Below are positions 1-10,643 of a stretch of 64,000 bases of DNA, in pieces (the first letter of the stretch is position 1; the number at the start of each line of letters is the position of its first letter). The notes beneath the pieces were generated by a model that saw nothing but the letters and a program-made list of their open reading frames with translations, was not told where the DNA came from and did not search any database. Source of the DNA: Schauerella fraxinea (GTDB lineage Bacteria > Pseudomonadota > Gammaproteobacteria > Burkholderiales > Burkholderiaceae_B); NCBI GenBank assembly GCA_030849965.1, contig JAVDKL010000001.1, forward strand, positions 3,082,554-3,146,553, in the 5' to 3' direction. Position numbers and translations under genes: made by a program.

Positions 1-116
1 CACGCGATTACGGTCGAGGCCTGTGCTGTGCCGGCTGTCCATGCCAGGCACAGCACGGCTGCGATGGCGTAGCCCACACCACGAATCTTGTTTACTTCAA
101 CTTGACCAGACAACAC
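1..116 (-). CDS. Exported protein, N-terminal part only (runs off the window)
   Basis: Seen: a minus-strand reading frame starts at GTG (116-114), preceded at 8 nt by a strong AAGGAG ribosome site (130-125). It stays open to the window edge (38 codons). The residues form a classic Sec signal peptide: a short polar start with one lysine and one arginine, a hydrophobic core (GYAIAAVLCLAWTAG), and a likely cleavage after AQA around residue 33. The mature part lies outside the window, so no function can be given. It sits directly downstream of the SDR gene on the same strand with a 40-nt gap, so the two may be co-transcribed. Confidence 0.65.
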   Translation of the reverse strand, partial: MLSGQVEVNKIRGVGYAIAAVLCLAWTAGTAQASTVIA

Positions 117-155
117 GCACCGCACTCCTTGTGAAATTCGGCGCGTGGGGTTCTG

Positions 156-1028
156 CTAAAGGATCGACGCGCCGCCCGCCACGGTGATCATGGCGCCGGA
201 AGTGTAGCTGCTTTCGTCCGATGCAAGCATCACATACGACGGCGCCAATTCAGCCGGTTGGCCAGGGCGATCGAAGGGCACCTGCGTGCCGAACTTGGCC
301 ACTTCCTCGGGCTTCATTGTCGACGGAATCAGCGGCGTCCATATGGGACCGGGCAGCACGGCGTTGGCCCGGATGCCGCGTTTGGCTAACGACTGCGCGA
401 GGCCCGACGTGAAGTTGGTGATCGCGGCCTTGGTCGACGAGTAGGCCAGTTGGTTGGCGACAGGTTTCTTCGCATTGATCGATGCCGTGTTGACGATCGA
501 CGCACCGGCCTTCAAGTGCGGCAGGGCGGCTTTGATGAGATAGAACATCGCGTGGATGTTGACGGCGTAGTGGCGGTTCCAGTCTTCGACCGTGATGTCT
601 TCGATCTCATCGACCGGGTTTTGATATGCCGCGTTGTTGACGAGCACATCCAGCCGTCCGAACTGCACCATGGCTTGCTTGACGATGCTTTCAGCGTGCG
701 CGGGATCGGAAATGTCGCCGGGAATCAGCACCGCTTCGCGGCCCGCTTCCTTCACCCACTTTTCCGTTTCTTGGGCATCATCGTGCTCATCCAGATAAGA
801 CAGCACGAGGTCGGCACCTTCACGGGCATAGGCAATGGCCACGGCACGGCCGATGCCGCTATCGGCGCCGGTGATGATGGCGACTTTGCCGGCCAGCCGG
901 TCGGACCCGCGATAGGTGGTCTCACCATGATCCGGGCGCGGTGTCATCGCATTGGTTTTGCCCGGGGGCGCTTGCTGCGCGGTATCGAACGTGGGCTTGG
1001 GGTACTCGGGAATGTGCATCGTGGCCAT
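156..1028 (-). CDS. SDR oxidoreductase, YghA/general-stress-protein-39 type
   Basis: NAD(P)-dependent short-chain dehydrogenase of 290 aa. Seen: a 45-residue N-terminal extension rich in P, T and D, then the cofactor motif TGADSGIG (53-60), NNAA (131-134), the catalytic serine in TASIN (183), and YSSTK with Tyr196/Lys200. The extension and the GADSGIG variant match the YghA/YdaD stress subgroup (family knowledge), whose members oxidise or reduce aldehydes and sugars; the real substrate is unknown. It stands alone apart from the exported-protein gene downstream. Confidence 0.9.
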   Translation of the reverse strand: MATMHIPEYPKPTFDTAQQAPPGKTNAMTPRPDHGETTYRGSDRLAGKVAIITGADSGIGRAVAIAYAREGADLVLSYLDEHDDAQETEKWVKEAGREAVLIPGDISDPAHAESIVKQAMVQFGRLDVLVNNAAYQNPVDEIEDITVEDWNRHYAVNIHAMFYLIKAALPHLKAGASIVNTASINAKKPVANQLAYSSTKAAITNFTSGLAQSLAKRGIRANAVLPGPIWTPLIPSTMKPEEVAKFGTQVPFDRPGQPAELAPSYVMLASDESSYTSGAMITVAGGASIL

Positions 1029-1097
1029 GAGTGCGGCTCCGGTTGAGGGAATGCCGGTTCAGCGCAAGATTGGTGCCGTGCGCTGCGTTGCCTGCCT

Positions 1098-1129
1098 AGC
1101 CAGTCGAGCCAGTCGAGCCAGTCGAGCCA
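1098..1129. repeat. Short 9-bp tandem repeat
   Basis: Three perfect copies of AGCCAGTCG plus a partial fourth, in the divergent gap between the SDR gene and the DUF2007 gene. No spacers, so not CRISPR. The exact copies suggest a slippage-prone array that could vary in length between strains. Confidence 0.8.
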
Positions 1130-1242
1130 CGCTGTGCTGTGTTGAGCGCGCCAACCGCCGCTGCGGCCGCGAGTCTCCCCGATCCTGCGATATGCTCTGG
1201 CCTTGGCCAATTTGCTGCCGCGAATTCTGCGATACGACGATC

Positions 1243-1557
1243 ATGATCAGGCTGTTACGCGCGCCCAATATGATGATGGCCCAGCACTGGGCCAATCTGC
1301 TTGAACAAGCCAACATCGCCTGCACGGTGCACAACCAGTATTTGCAAGGTGCGTTGGGCGATATCCCTACCGATCAATATGGCCCGGAAATCTGGATCGA
1401 GCACGCAAGCGACGAGGCGCAAGCCAACGCATTGATCGACCAGAGCCGGCGCGGGTCGACGGCTGTGGCGCCGAATTGGCATTGTCCGGCGTGCGACGAG
1501 TGGCTCGAGCCGCAGTTTGCGACGTGCTGGAACTGCGGCGCGTCGCGCGAGGGTTGA
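1243..1557 (+). CDS. DUF2007-domain protein with C-terminal zinc ribbon
   Basis: A 104-aa cytoplasmic protein. Seen: the start MIRLLRAPNMMMAQHW and a mixed alpha/beta domain of about 70 residues fit the DUF2007 family (putative signal-transducing proteins). The C-terminus carries CPAC and CWNC, a four-cysteine zinc ribbon or rubredoxin-like knuckle. The frame is open further upstream, but that part is low-complexity and overlaps the tandem repeat, so I start at ATG 1243. Function is not established for the family. Confidence 0.75.
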   Translation: MIRLLRAPNMMMAQHWANLLEQANIACTVHNQYLQGALGDIPTDQYGPEIWIEHASDEAQANALIDQSRRGSTAVAPNWHCPACDEWLEPQFATCWNCGASREG

Positions 1558-1900
1558 CTCGCGTTCAGCGCTCCTCTTTGCATCGTTCGGTGCCAGACAA
1601 TGTGCAGCGCAAAGCCCAGCCGCTCAAAAACGGTGGCAGGGCACGGCTGTTGGAATGGTGCGCTGCGGTGCCCGTAGATCGCGCCAATCTGATCGCGCCG
1701 CCGCGCCCGGTCTGACAGTCGACCGGCACTTCGCTTGCTGAGAGACCCCGCCGGTAGCGCGAACAGTTCCGGCCACCCAACGCGGGGCCAGGAGACGAAC
1801 GGCGTTATAGTCCGGGCGGCGGCAAAAACCCCATTGCTTAAAAAACACGCCATCGTGGCCCTACGAATCGGTACGGCGCGGTGACATCGAGATTGAATAC
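1558..1900. other. Gene-free gap
   Basis: About 340 bases between the zinc-ribbon gene and the response regulator. Short open frames exist on both strands, but none has a ribosome site or a recognisable protein. The final 70 bases presumably hold the response-regulator promoter; I see no clear -35/-10 pair. Confidence 0.5.
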
Positions 1901-2287
1901 GTGGCAAAGATAGTGATTGTGGACGACGACCCGGATGTGGTGGGTGCGTTGCGAGAATGCTTGGTTGACGAAGGCCACGAGGTCTATACCGAGGCCAATG
2001 GTTTGCATGCGCTGTCGACCATGCTTCACGTGCGCCCGGATCTTGCGCTGTCGGATGTGACGATGCCTGACATGGGGGGCGTGCCGTTGCTGACCGCCAT
2101 GCGCGACAACGCGTTTCTGGGTGAAGTGCCGGTCATCATGATGAGCGCGGCCCCGGAATCCAAGGTGGCCGATCAATGCAGCGGCTACGTGGCCTACCTG
2201 CAAAAGCCCTTCACGATGAAGTCACTCGTGGAAGTGGTGAACTGGCACTTGAGCGAGGCCGCCAAGCCGCGGCCGATGCGCCGGTAA
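1901..2287 (+). CDS. Single-domain response regulator (CheY-like receiver)
   Basis: 128 aa, a receiver domain only. Seen: acidic cluster D8-D9-D10, phospho-acceptor Asp52 (SDVTMPDMGG), Ser82 in the Thr/Ser switch position and Lys102-Pro103 (QKPF). There is no output domain, so it must act by protein contact or as a phosphate shuttle. The start is GTG. No histidine kinase lies nearby, so it is an orphan. Confidence 0.88.
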   Translation: MAKIVIVDDDPDVVGALRECLVDEGHEVYTEANGLHALSTMLHVRPDLALSDVTMPDMGGVPLLTAMRDNAFLGEVPVIMMSAAPESKVADQCSGYVAYLQKPFTMKSLVEVVNWHLSEAAKPRPMRR

Positions 2288-2377
2288 TTCGCTTATCTGC
2301 CCCCGATCGCGGGCGGCTTTGCCCACCGGCGGGATCACCAAGTATCATACGGGGTTGCTTTCATGCCTAACCGATAG

Positions 2378-3742
<1,365 letters not shown>

Positions 3743-3786
3743 GCGTCGATTCCTCGCCGCACACGCTGCGGTCGCGGTAAAGAGAA

Positions 3787-3810
3787 GGGCTCCTGCGGGA
3801 GCCCTTTTTT
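3787..3810 (+). terminator. Rho-independent terminator after argG
   Basis: A 7-bp GC stem (GGGCTCC/GGAGCCC) with a 4-nt loop, followed at once by six T residues, 45 bases after the argG stop codon. It separates argG from the ABC transporter operon. Confidence 0.93.
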
Positions 3811-3914
3811 CGTTGCCGCTAATACCCCGCATCAGAAATTCTGATTGGACGCGGGCGATATCCGAGGCCTAAGGTGCCCCTACAACGATTAAAAAACATA
3901 CCGGAGAAGACAAC

Positions 3915-5240
3915 ATGGCACACGTCCGTCATATCGCTTTGGCGCTGGCGCTTTCCAGCGCCGCGCTCGCCGTTCAGGCCGGCACCGTTACGGTGATCAC
4001 CTCGTTTCCGAAGGACCTCACGCAAGCCTACAAGAACGCCTTCGAGAAGGCGAATCCGGGCATCACGCTGGAGATCCTGAACAAGAACACGGTGGCGGGA
4101 ATCGCTTATGTGCGCGAGACGCCGGCCGGCCAGCGCCCGGATGTGTTCTGGGCGAGTGCGCCGGATGCCTTCGAGGTGCTCAATCGCGACAAGCTGCTCG
4201 CCAAGGCGACCGACATCGCCAACCCGAAGGTGCCCGACAAGATCGGCAGCTTTCCGATCAACGATCCGGGCGGCATGTACTTCGGCCAGGCGCTGGCGGG
4301 CTACGGCATAATGTACAACACGCGCTATGTGAAGGCGAACAAGCTCCCGAATCCGGTGGAGTGGAAGGATCTGTTGGCGCCCGAGTGGTTCGGTCATGTG
4401 GGCATTACGTCGCCCTCGCGCTCGGGCACGATGCATTTGACGGCCGAGACGATTCTGCAGGGCGAGGGTTGGGAGGAGGGCTGGCGCACGTTGCTGCGTA
4501 TGTCGGGCAACAGCAGCGCAGTCACCGAGCGGTCGTTCGGCGTACCCGATGGCGTCAACAACGGTCAGTTTGCCGCCGGTCCGGTGATCGACTTCTTTGG
4601 GCTCTCGAGCAAGTTCTCGAAGTTTCCGGTGGAGTTCGTCTACCCCAGCGAAACGGCAATCGTGCCGGCCAATATCGCGCTGATCGAAGGCGCCAAGAAC
4701 GCCGCCGAAGCCAAGACGTTCATCAAGTTCACGCTCGATCAGGCGGGCCAGGAAGTATTGCTCGAGCCGAAGATTTCGCGACTGCCGGTGCTGCCGTATT
4801 CGGAATTGAAGGGCAAGATTCCGGAGGGTTATCCGGATCCCGCCGAGATCGCCAAGCGCAGCAAAGTGCACTTTGACGTGGACGTGTCGCAAAGCCGGTA
4901 TTACCTCGTGCAGTCGCTGTACGACCAGACCATTACGTTCCGTTTGAAAGAGCTGCAGCAGGCCACCAAGGCCATCTATGACGCCGAACGCAAGCTGGGA
5001 GACAAGGCGAAATCAGGCAAGCCGTCTGAACTGCTGGCCGAGGCGCGCAAGCTCACTTGGGACCCGTTGGTGAATGCGAAGCAAGCGGGCGACGCGGCCT
5101 TCTTGAAGACGTTCTCCGGCGACAAGCGCGATTCGGCCGTGAGCCAGCAGATCACGCAGCTGGAAGGCGAATGGAACGGACGCGCGCGCGCGAATTATGA
5201 GCAGGCCGTGAAGCTGGCGAACCAGGCCGCCGCCCTCTAA
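3915..5240 (+). CDS. ABC transporter periplasmic binding protein (Fe3+/phosphonate/spermidine type)
   Basis: First gene of a three-gene importer. Seen: a signal peptide of about 22 residues ending VQA, then an extracellular solute-binding fold like AfuA/FbpA or PhnS (TVITSFPKDLTQAYKNAFEK near the mature start, ETAIVPANIALIEGA in lobe 2). At 441 aa it is about 100 longer than usual; the extra C-terminal part (about 330-441) is alpha-helical, lysine- and alanine-rich, with coiled-coil character. Ligand is uncertain: iron(III), a phosphonate or a polyamine are all possible by family. Confidence 0.85.
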   Translation: MAHVRHIALALALSSAALAVQAGTVTVITSFPKDLTQAYKNAFEKANPGITLEILNKNTVAGIAYVRETPAGQRPDVFWASAPDAFEVLNRDKLLAKATDIANPKVPDKIGSFPINDPGGMYFGQALAGYGIMYNTRYVKANKLPNPVEWKDLLAPEWFGHVGITSPSRSGTMHLTAETILQGEGWEEGWRTLLRMSGNSSAVTERSFGVPDGVNNGQFAAGPVIDFFGLSSKFSKFPVEFVYPSETAIVPANIALIEGAKNAAEAKTFIKFTLDQAGQEVLLEPKISRLPVLPYSELKGKIPEGYPDPAEIAKRSKVHFDVDVSQSRYYLVQSLYDQTITFRLKELQQATKAIYDAERKLGDKAKSGKPSELLAEARKLTWDPLVNAKQAGDAAFLKTFSGDKRDSAVSQQITQLEGEWNGRARANYEQAVKLANQAAAL

Positions 5241-5250
5241 GCCGCGCATC

Positions 5251-6978
5251 ATGAACCTGTCTCAACGCTATGGCCTGAGCAAGGGCCCGGTGGCGGCTGC
5301 GCTGCTGGTGCTCGTGTTTCTCGCCCTGTTTCTTATCGTGCCGGTGGCCACCGTGTTCTACACGGCGTTTGTGAACTCGGACGGCAGTCTGACGTTTGGC
5401 CACTTCATGGCGTTCTTCAATCAGCCGCTGATGCAGGAGGCGTTTTTCAATAGCCTCTATGTGGCGGGATGGTCGTCGCTGATTGCGTCGTTGATCGCCG
5501 TGCCCTTGGCGTACTTCACGGTGCGCTTCGAGTTTCGCGGCGCCTTGATCATCCAGACGCTGGGGATTCTGCCGCTCATCATGCCGCCCTTCGTGGGGGC
5601 GGTGGCGATGCAGCTGATCTTCGGCCGGTCGGGCAGCGTGAACCTGCTGCTGGGTGAATGGTTCGGCATCAATCTGCCGTTGATGGAGGGGTTGAACAGC
5701 GTCATCTTCGTGGAGTCGCTGCACTACTTTCCGTTCATTCTGATGAACCTCGTGGTGTCGCTGCGGGCGATCGATGGTTCGATGGAAGAGGCGGCGTTCA
5801 ACCTGGGGTCGCGCGGGTTCAGGCTCTTTCGGCGCATCATTTTTCCGCTCGCGCTGCCCGGCTACGTGGCGGGCACGTCGCTCGTCTTCATCAAGGTGTT
5901 CGACGATCTGGGTACGCCGCTCGTGCTGGGGGCCACCAATATGCTTGCCCCTCAGGCATACCTGCGCATCACGCAGGTGGGCCTGGAAGATCCGCTGGGC
6001 TATGTGATCAGCGTGATCATCATCGCGTTTTCGATCGCTGCGTTGTGGCTCTCGGCACGGGTGTTGAAGGGCAAGGATTATTCAACCCTGCAAAAGGGCG
6101 GCGGATCGATTCAGAAGCGCAAGCTGGGCAAGGGCGAAAGCGTGCTCGCCTACAGCTGGATCTTCCTGGTGCTGCTGCTTGTGCTGTCGCCGCATATCGG
6201 TGTGTTGCTGCTGTCGTTTGCCAGCGTGTGGAGCTTCGCACCCTTGCCCGACGGCTACACGCTGGCGCACTACAACGCGGTGTTCGAGGATTCGAGCGGC
6301 ATGATCGCCAATACGCTGTTGTATTGCGGTCTGGCAGCCGGTATCGACGTCATCCTGGGTACCGCAATCGCCTATCTGCTGTTGCGCACGCGGTTGCCTG
6401 CGCGCCACTGGTTGGATTGGTTTGCGTCGGCAGCGTTGGCGATCCCCGGGATCGTGTTGGCGATCGGTTTGCTGCGCACCTTCCGAGGCGTGGAGATTCC
6501 GTTTACCGGCGAGATGCTGACGTCGTCGTGGATCCTCATCATGATCGCGTATTCCGTTCGGCGCCTGCCCTATGCGTTGCGCTCGTGCGTGGCGGCATTG
6601 CAGCAGATCAACGTGTCGCTTGAAGAGGCGGCGCAGTCGATGGGGGCCAATCGCTGGCGCACGATCAAGCGGGTGGTGGTGCCGTTGATGGTGGGCGGCA
6701 TGCTGGCGGGCTTCGTCACCAGCTTCATCACGGCGGCCGTGGAACTCTCGGCCACGATCATGCTGGTCACGCGCGAAAGCCAGGCGCCCATGAGCTACGG
6801 CATCTACCTGTACATGCAAAGCCCGTCGGGCCGCGGGCCGGGCGCCGCGCTCGGCGTATTGGCGGTATTGGCCGTGGCCATCGGCACCTACGCCAGTCAT
6901 CTGTTGATCGAACGAACGACGGCGCGACAGCGCCCGGTGCATGCCGAATCGGAACTTCCGGAGCTCAAGACATCATGA
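5251..6978 (+). CDS. ABC transporter permease, fused two-domain (FbpB/PhnV-like)
   Basis: 575 aa, inner membrane. Seen: about twelve hydrophobic segments in two halves, each carrying an EAA loop for contact with the ATPase (EEAAFNLGSRGFRLFRRI near 180 and EEAAQSMGANRWRTIKRV near 460). This duplicated layout is typical of iron(III) and 2-aminoethylphosphonate importers. It begins 10 nt after the binding-protein stop and overlaps the ATPase gene by 4 nt (ATGA), so the three are translationally coupled. Confidence 0.92.
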   Translation: MNLSQRYGLSKGPVAAALLVLVFLALFLIVPVATVFYTAFVNSDGSLTFGHFMAFFNQPLMQEAFFNSLYVAGWSSLIASLIAVPLAYFTVRFEFRGALIIQTLGILPLIMPPFVGAVAMQLIFGRSGSVNLLLGEWFGINLPLMEGLNSVIFVESLHYFPFILMNLVVSLRAIDGSMEEAAFNLGSRGFRLFRRIIFPLALPGYVAGTSLVFIKVFDDLGTPLVLGATNMLAPQAYLRITQVGLEDPLGYVISVIIIAFSIAALWLSARVLKGKDYSTLQKGGGSIQKRKLGKGESVLAYSWIFLVLLLVLSPHIGVLLLSFASVWSFAPLPDGYTLAHYNAVFEDSSGMIANTLLYCGLAAGIDVILGTAIAYLLLRTRLPARHWLDWFASAALAIPGIVLAIGLLRTFRGVEIPFTGEMLTSSWILIMIAYSVRRLPYALRSCVAALQQINVSLEEAAQSMGANRWRTIKRVVVPLMVGGMLAGFVTSFITAAVELSATIMLVTRESQAPMSYGIYLYMQSPSGRGPGAALGVLAVLAVAIGTYASHLLIERTTARQRPVHAESELPELKTS

Positions 6979-8060
6979 AGAAAGTCAGCGTCGAATGCCG
7001 CAATATCTCGCTGTCTTACGGTAAGACGGAAGTGTTGAAGGATCTCAATATCGTGATCGAGCCGGGCGAGTTCTTTGCCCTGCTCGGCCCCTCCGGATCG
7101 GGCAAGTCCACCTTGCTGCGCCTGATCGCCGGCTTCAATCGGCAATCGCAGGGCACGCTGCTCGTGGACGGCAAGGATGTGAGCGGCAGCCCGCCCTGGA
7201 AGCGCAACATCGGCATGGTGTTTCAGAGCTATGCGTTGTGGCCGCACATGACGGTATGGGACAACGTGGCCTTCGGGTTGGTGGAGCGCAAGCTGCCGCG
7301 CAACGAGATTCGCGATCGTACCGAAGCCGCCTTGGCGCTCGTGGGCCTGTCGCAATATGCGAAGCGGCGACCGAATGAACTGTCGGGCGGGCAGCAGCAA
7401 CGCGTAGCGTTGGCGCGCACGATCGTAATCGAGCCGCAGGTGCTGTTGCTCGATGAGCCATTGTCCAATCTGGACAAGAAACTGCGGGTGCAGATGCGGC
7501 GTGAATTGCTGTCGCTGCAGCGGCGCTTGGGTATCACCACGATCTTCGTCACGCACGATCAGGAAGAAGCGATGACGACGGCCGACCGGATGGCGGTGCT
7601 CGATCATGGCGTGGTGCAGCAAATCGGATCACCGAATACGCTCTTCGACTTTCCGGTCAATCGTTTCGTGGCGAACTTCGTGGGCACGATGAATGTGCTC
7701 GAAGGCGCAGTGAAAGAGCGCACGAGCAACAGCCTGGTGTTGGCGGTGGAAGGTGTGGGCGATCTGCAATTGCCGGTGGCGGGCGAGGTGCCGGATACGC
7801 CGCGGCTGGCAGCCAGTTTCCGGCCGCACACGGTGCAGATCGATATGGCCGGCGGCAATGGCGATGGCCGTTATGTGTGGCTGCCGGGCGTGGTGCAGGC
7901 CAGCGAATTTCAAGGCGAATTCACGCGTTATGAGGTGCAGGTGGGCGGTCGGCAACTCACGGCCGATCAATCGCATTTGGCGGGCTTATCGATCTTTCCG
8001 ATCGGCGCACCCGTCGCCGTAGGCTTGGAACCGAGTCAAATCCGCCTTTTGGCGGCATGA
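6975..8060 (+). CDS. ABC transporter ATP-binding protein (FbpC/PotA/PhnT-like)
   Basis: Energises the importer encoded just upstream. Seen: Walker A GPSGSGKS (38-45), Q-loop at MVFQSY, signature LSGGQ (136-140), Walker B LLLDE (157-161), H-loop VTHDQEEA, and a C-terminal TOBE-type regulatory domain from about 240 to 361. Length of 361 aa fits the MalK/PotA/FbpC class. A LysR gene follows after 7 nt and may control or belong to the same transcript. Confidence 0.92.
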   Translation: MKKVSVECRNISLSYGKTEVLKDLNIVIEPGEFFALLGPSGSGKSTLLRLIAGFNRQSQGTLLVDGKDVSGSPPWKRNIGMVFQSYALWPHMTVWDNVAFGLVERKLPRNEIRDRTEAALALVGLSQYAKRRPNELSGGQQQRVALARTIVIEPQVLLLDEPLSNLDKKLRVQMRRELLSLQRRLGITTIFVTHDQEEAMTTADRMAVLDHGVVQQIGSPNTLFDFPVNRFVANFVGTMNVLEGAVKERTSNSLVLAVEGVGDLQLPVAGEVPDTPRLAASFRPHTVQIDMAGGNGDGRYVWLPGVVQASEFQGEFTRYEVQVGGRQLTADQSHLAGLSIFPIGAPVAVGLEPSQIRLLAA

Positions 8061-8067
8061 TTCGGAT

Positions 8068-8964
8068 ATGGAGATTTATCAGATTCGTGCGTTCGTGAAA
8101 GTTGCCCGCTTGGGCAACCTGACGCGCGCCGCCGAATCGTTGTCGCTGACCCAACCGGCCGTGACCGCGCAAATCAAAGCCCTGGAGCAAAGCCTGGGCG
8201 TAGCGCTGTTCGATCGGGTGGGCGGTCGCCTCACGCTGGCACGTGCCGGCGAAGCACTGCTGGTGACGGCTGAAGCGCTGTTGGCGCAGGGCAATCAACT
8301 TAAGGCCGAAGCGCAGGCGCTGCAAGGTGCGCTGCATGGCGTGCTCGAACTGGGCGTGCCCAGCGAGCAACCGGATTTTCTGCGTTTGGGCGAACTCGCC
8401 AGCCGCGTGACGCGCCATCTGCCGCTGGTGGAATTGCAAACCTATGTGCTGGCGACTGGAACGTTGGCCGAACAAGTGGGCAGCGGCAAGTTGGCTGCAG
8501 CGCTCACGATCGCGGCCAATCCGCCGCGCGGATTGCAGTGGATGCCGCTGCGCAGCGTGCGGTATCGCGTGGCCGTGCCCAACGATCTGGCCGATGGCGT
8601 GAAGAAGGGCGGTTGGCAAGAGCTGGCGCAGTTGCCGTGGCTGGACGGCCCAGCGGGGAGCCACACGCATCTGCTGTTGCGCGATATGTTTGAGCGGCAC
8701 GGCCTGCGGCCCCGCGTGGTGATGCAGAACGACGATCATGCCAATTTGAACGCGATGGTGCGGGCAGGCGCCGGATGCGCGTTACTGCGCGAAGAGATCG
8801 CGCTGCTGGGCTCGGCAGCGGGCGACTTCGTGGTGTGGGGATCGGCCAAGGCCGACGGCACGCTGGGCTTTATCGTGTCGCCCGAGCGCGCGGGAGAGCC
8901 GATGCTGGTGGCGTTGGCGTCGATGCTGCAACGCACGTGGACGGCGTTGCAGTTGAAGGATTGA
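8068..8964 (+). CDS. LysR-family regulator
   Basis: 298 aa. Seen: N-terminal winged helix (MEIYQIRAFVKVARLGNLTRAAESL) followed by the effector-binding domain. It lies 7 nt after the transporter ATPase and on the same strand, so it is probably the last gene of that operon and a likely regulator of it. Because it does not face a divergent gene, the usual LysR rule of thumb for targets cannot be used; the SDR downstream is another possible target. Confidence 0.9.
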   Translation: MEIYQIRAFVKVARLGNLTRAAESLSLTQPAVTAQIKALEQSLGVALFDRVGGRLTLARAGEALLVTAEALLAQGNQLKAEAQALQGALHGVLELGVPSEQPDFLRLGELASRVTRHLPLVELQTYVLATGTLAEQVGSGKLAAALTIAANPPRGLQWMPLRSVRYRVAVPNDLADGVKKGGWQELAQLPWLDGPAGSHTHLLLRDMFERHGLRPRVVMQNDDHANLNAMVRAGAGCALLREEIALLGSAAGDFVVWGSAKADGTLGFIVSPERAGEPMLVALASMLQRTWTALQLKD

Positions 8965-9019
8965 TGTCGTGAGGTTCGCTGTGAAGCGTGGGCCCGCATC
9001 GATGGGACGACTATTGTGA

Positions 9020-9040
9020 TTGTTCGATTATTTTGAACAA
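9020..9040. promoter_or_regulatory. Inverted repeat upstream of the SDR gene
   Basis: TTGTTC and GAACAA separated by 9 AT-rich bases, about 80 bases before the SDR start. The position and symmetry fit a regulator-binding site. The protein that binds is unknown; the LysR just upstream is one candidate. Confidence 0.4.
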
Positions 9041-9117
9041 AGACATCAATGTTGTCGGCTTTATTTAACGACTGGAACGGCAGACACTGAAGGCTCACCT
9101 ATTCAAGGAGCCTTGCC

Positions 9118-9858
9118 ATGTCTTCCCAGCCCCAGAAGGTCGCGCTCGTCACCGGTGCGTCGCGCGGTATTGGCGCGGCCGTCGCGCAGCGCCTTGCCCG
9201 CGATGGCCTTGCCGTAGTCATCAATTACTCGGGTGACGCGAAGCCAGCCGAGGCGCTGGTGGCCGAGATTGCCAGTGCAGGCGGGCATGCTGTCGCCATC
9301 AAGGCGGATGTGTCGGATCCGAGCGCGGTGCGCGCCATGTTCGACCGCATCGAGGCAGAGTTCGGCGGGCTGGATGTGCTGGTGAACAATGCCGGCATCA
9401 TGACGCTGTCGAACATTTCGGACACCGACGACGCCGTGTTCGATCGGCAGATCGCAGTCAACTTTAAGGGCACCTTCAACACGTTGCGCGAGGCCGCCAA
9501 GCGCCTGCATGACGGCGGGCGCATCGTCAATTTCTCCAGCTCGGTGGTGGGCATGTTGCAACCGGGCTACGGCGTGTACGCCGCGACGAAGGCGGCGGTG
9601 GAGGCGATGACGAGCGTGCTGACCAAGGAATTGCGCGGGCGCGGCATTACCGTCAACGCGGTGGCTCCAGGTCCCACGGCCACGGATCTTTTCATGAACG
9701 GCAAGTCGCCCGAGCTGGTCGACCGCCTGGCCAACATGGCGCCGCTCGAACGCCTGGGCGAGCCGGAGGATATCGCCGCGGTAGTGGCGACGCTCGCGGG
9801 ACCGGATGGTGCATGGATCAACGGGCAAACGCTGCGGGCGAATGGCGGCATCATTTGA
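9118..9858 (+). CDS. SDR family oxidoreductase (3-oxoacyl-reductase-like)
   Basis: 246-aa classical short-chain dehydrogenase. Seen: TGASRGIG (12-19), NNAG (90-93), SSS around 140-142, YAATK with Tyr154/Lys158, and PGPTATD after the catalytic helix. A good ribosome site (CAAGGAG) precedes the ATG. It resembles the FabG-like reductases often annotated as glucose or 3-ketoacyl reductases; the substrate cannot be told. Single-gene unit with its own leader containing an inverted repeat. Confidence 0.92.
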   Translation: MSSQPQKVALVTGASRGIGAAVAQRLARDGLAVVINYSGDAKPAEALVAEIASAGGHAVAIKADVSDPSAVRAMFDRIEAEFGGLDVLVNNAGIMTLSNISDTDDAVFDRQIAVNFKGTFNTLREAAKRLHDGGRIVNFSSSVVGMLQPGYGVYAATKAAVEAMTSVLTKELRGRGITVNAVAPGPTATDLFMNGKSPELVDRLANMAPLERLGEPEDIAAVVATLAGPDGAWINGQTLRANGGII

Positions 9859-9964
9859 GGAGCGCATAGCGGTCGGCCAGGATCATCGTCCCGGAAATCG
9901 TTTTACAGATCGCTTATGCTCTGGCTCCCCATATTGCTTCGCCCGCCCGGCGCTCGCCCTTCGC

Positions 9965-10615
9965 ATGTCCTCTTTGCTCGATACCTGGAAACCGCGTCTC
10001 ATTGCCTTGGCCACCGCCGATGTGCATGACGACGATGGCGCGCACGACATCAATCACCTGAACCGCGTGTGGAATGTGGCGCAAACGCTGCTGGCGGACC
10101 ACCCCGAGGCCGACGCCATGGTGGTGCAGGCAGCGGCTTATCTGCACGATTTGGTGAACCTGCCCAAGAATCATCCCGATCGCGCACAAGCCTCAACGAT
10201 GGCCGCGCGCCTGGCCTGTGAGCGGCTGGCTGAGGCAGGGTTTCCGGCGGAAAAGCTCGCCGGCGTCGCCCACGCCATCGAGGCGCACAGTTTCTCGGCC
10301 GGCATCACGCCCACTACGATCGAAGCGCAGATTGTGCAGGATGCCGATCGGCTGGATGCGCTGGGCGCCGTGGGCCTTGCTCGCTTGTATTACACCGCCG
10401 GGCGCATGGGGTCGGCCTTCGCGCATCCCACCGATCCGTTGGCCGAACGTCGCGAGCTGGACGATCAGGCGTATGCGCTGGACCACATCGAGCGCAAGCT
10501 GGCCACGCTGCCGGCCAGCATGCAAACAGACGCGGCACGCCGATTGGGCGAAGCGCGCATGGTGATGCTGCGGGCCTTTCGCGACACTTTTGTGGCGGAA
10601 TGGGGCAACGCTTAA
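9965..10615 (+). CDS. HD-domain phosphohydrolase-like protein (YedJ type)
   Basis: 216 aa. Seen: a metal-binding HD domain with His27/His31, the His61-Asp62 pair (YLHDLVN) and a distal DADRLDALG segment (126-134). This is the layout of the YedJ-like HD family, metal-dependent phosphohydrolases of poorly known substrate. The frame is open 53 codons further upstream, but that part has no protein character, so I start at ATG 9965. Confidence 0.85.
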   Translation: MSSLLDTWKPRLIALATADVHDDDGAHDINHLNRVWNVAQTLLADHPEADAMVVQAAAYLHDLVNLPKNHPDRAQASTMAARLACERLAEAGFPAEKLAGVAHAIEAHSFSAGITPTTIEAQIVQDADRLDALGAVGLARLYYTAGRMGSAFAHPTDPLAERRELDDQAYALDHIERKLATLPASMQTDAARRLGEARMVMLRAFRDTFVAEWGNA

Positions 10616-10643
10616 GCAACAACCAAAGGTTCAGGAGCGGGCG

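Noticed and set aside
1098-1129. Possible CRISPR repeats
   Set aside because: The 9-bp units are directly adjacent with no spacers, and no cas genes are present in the window.
8068-8964. Naming the ABC transporter as a 2-aminoethylphosphonate importer (phnSTUV)
   Set aside because: No phosphonate-degrading enzyme is linked, and iron(III) importers share the same fused permease and ATPase features; the ligand is left open.
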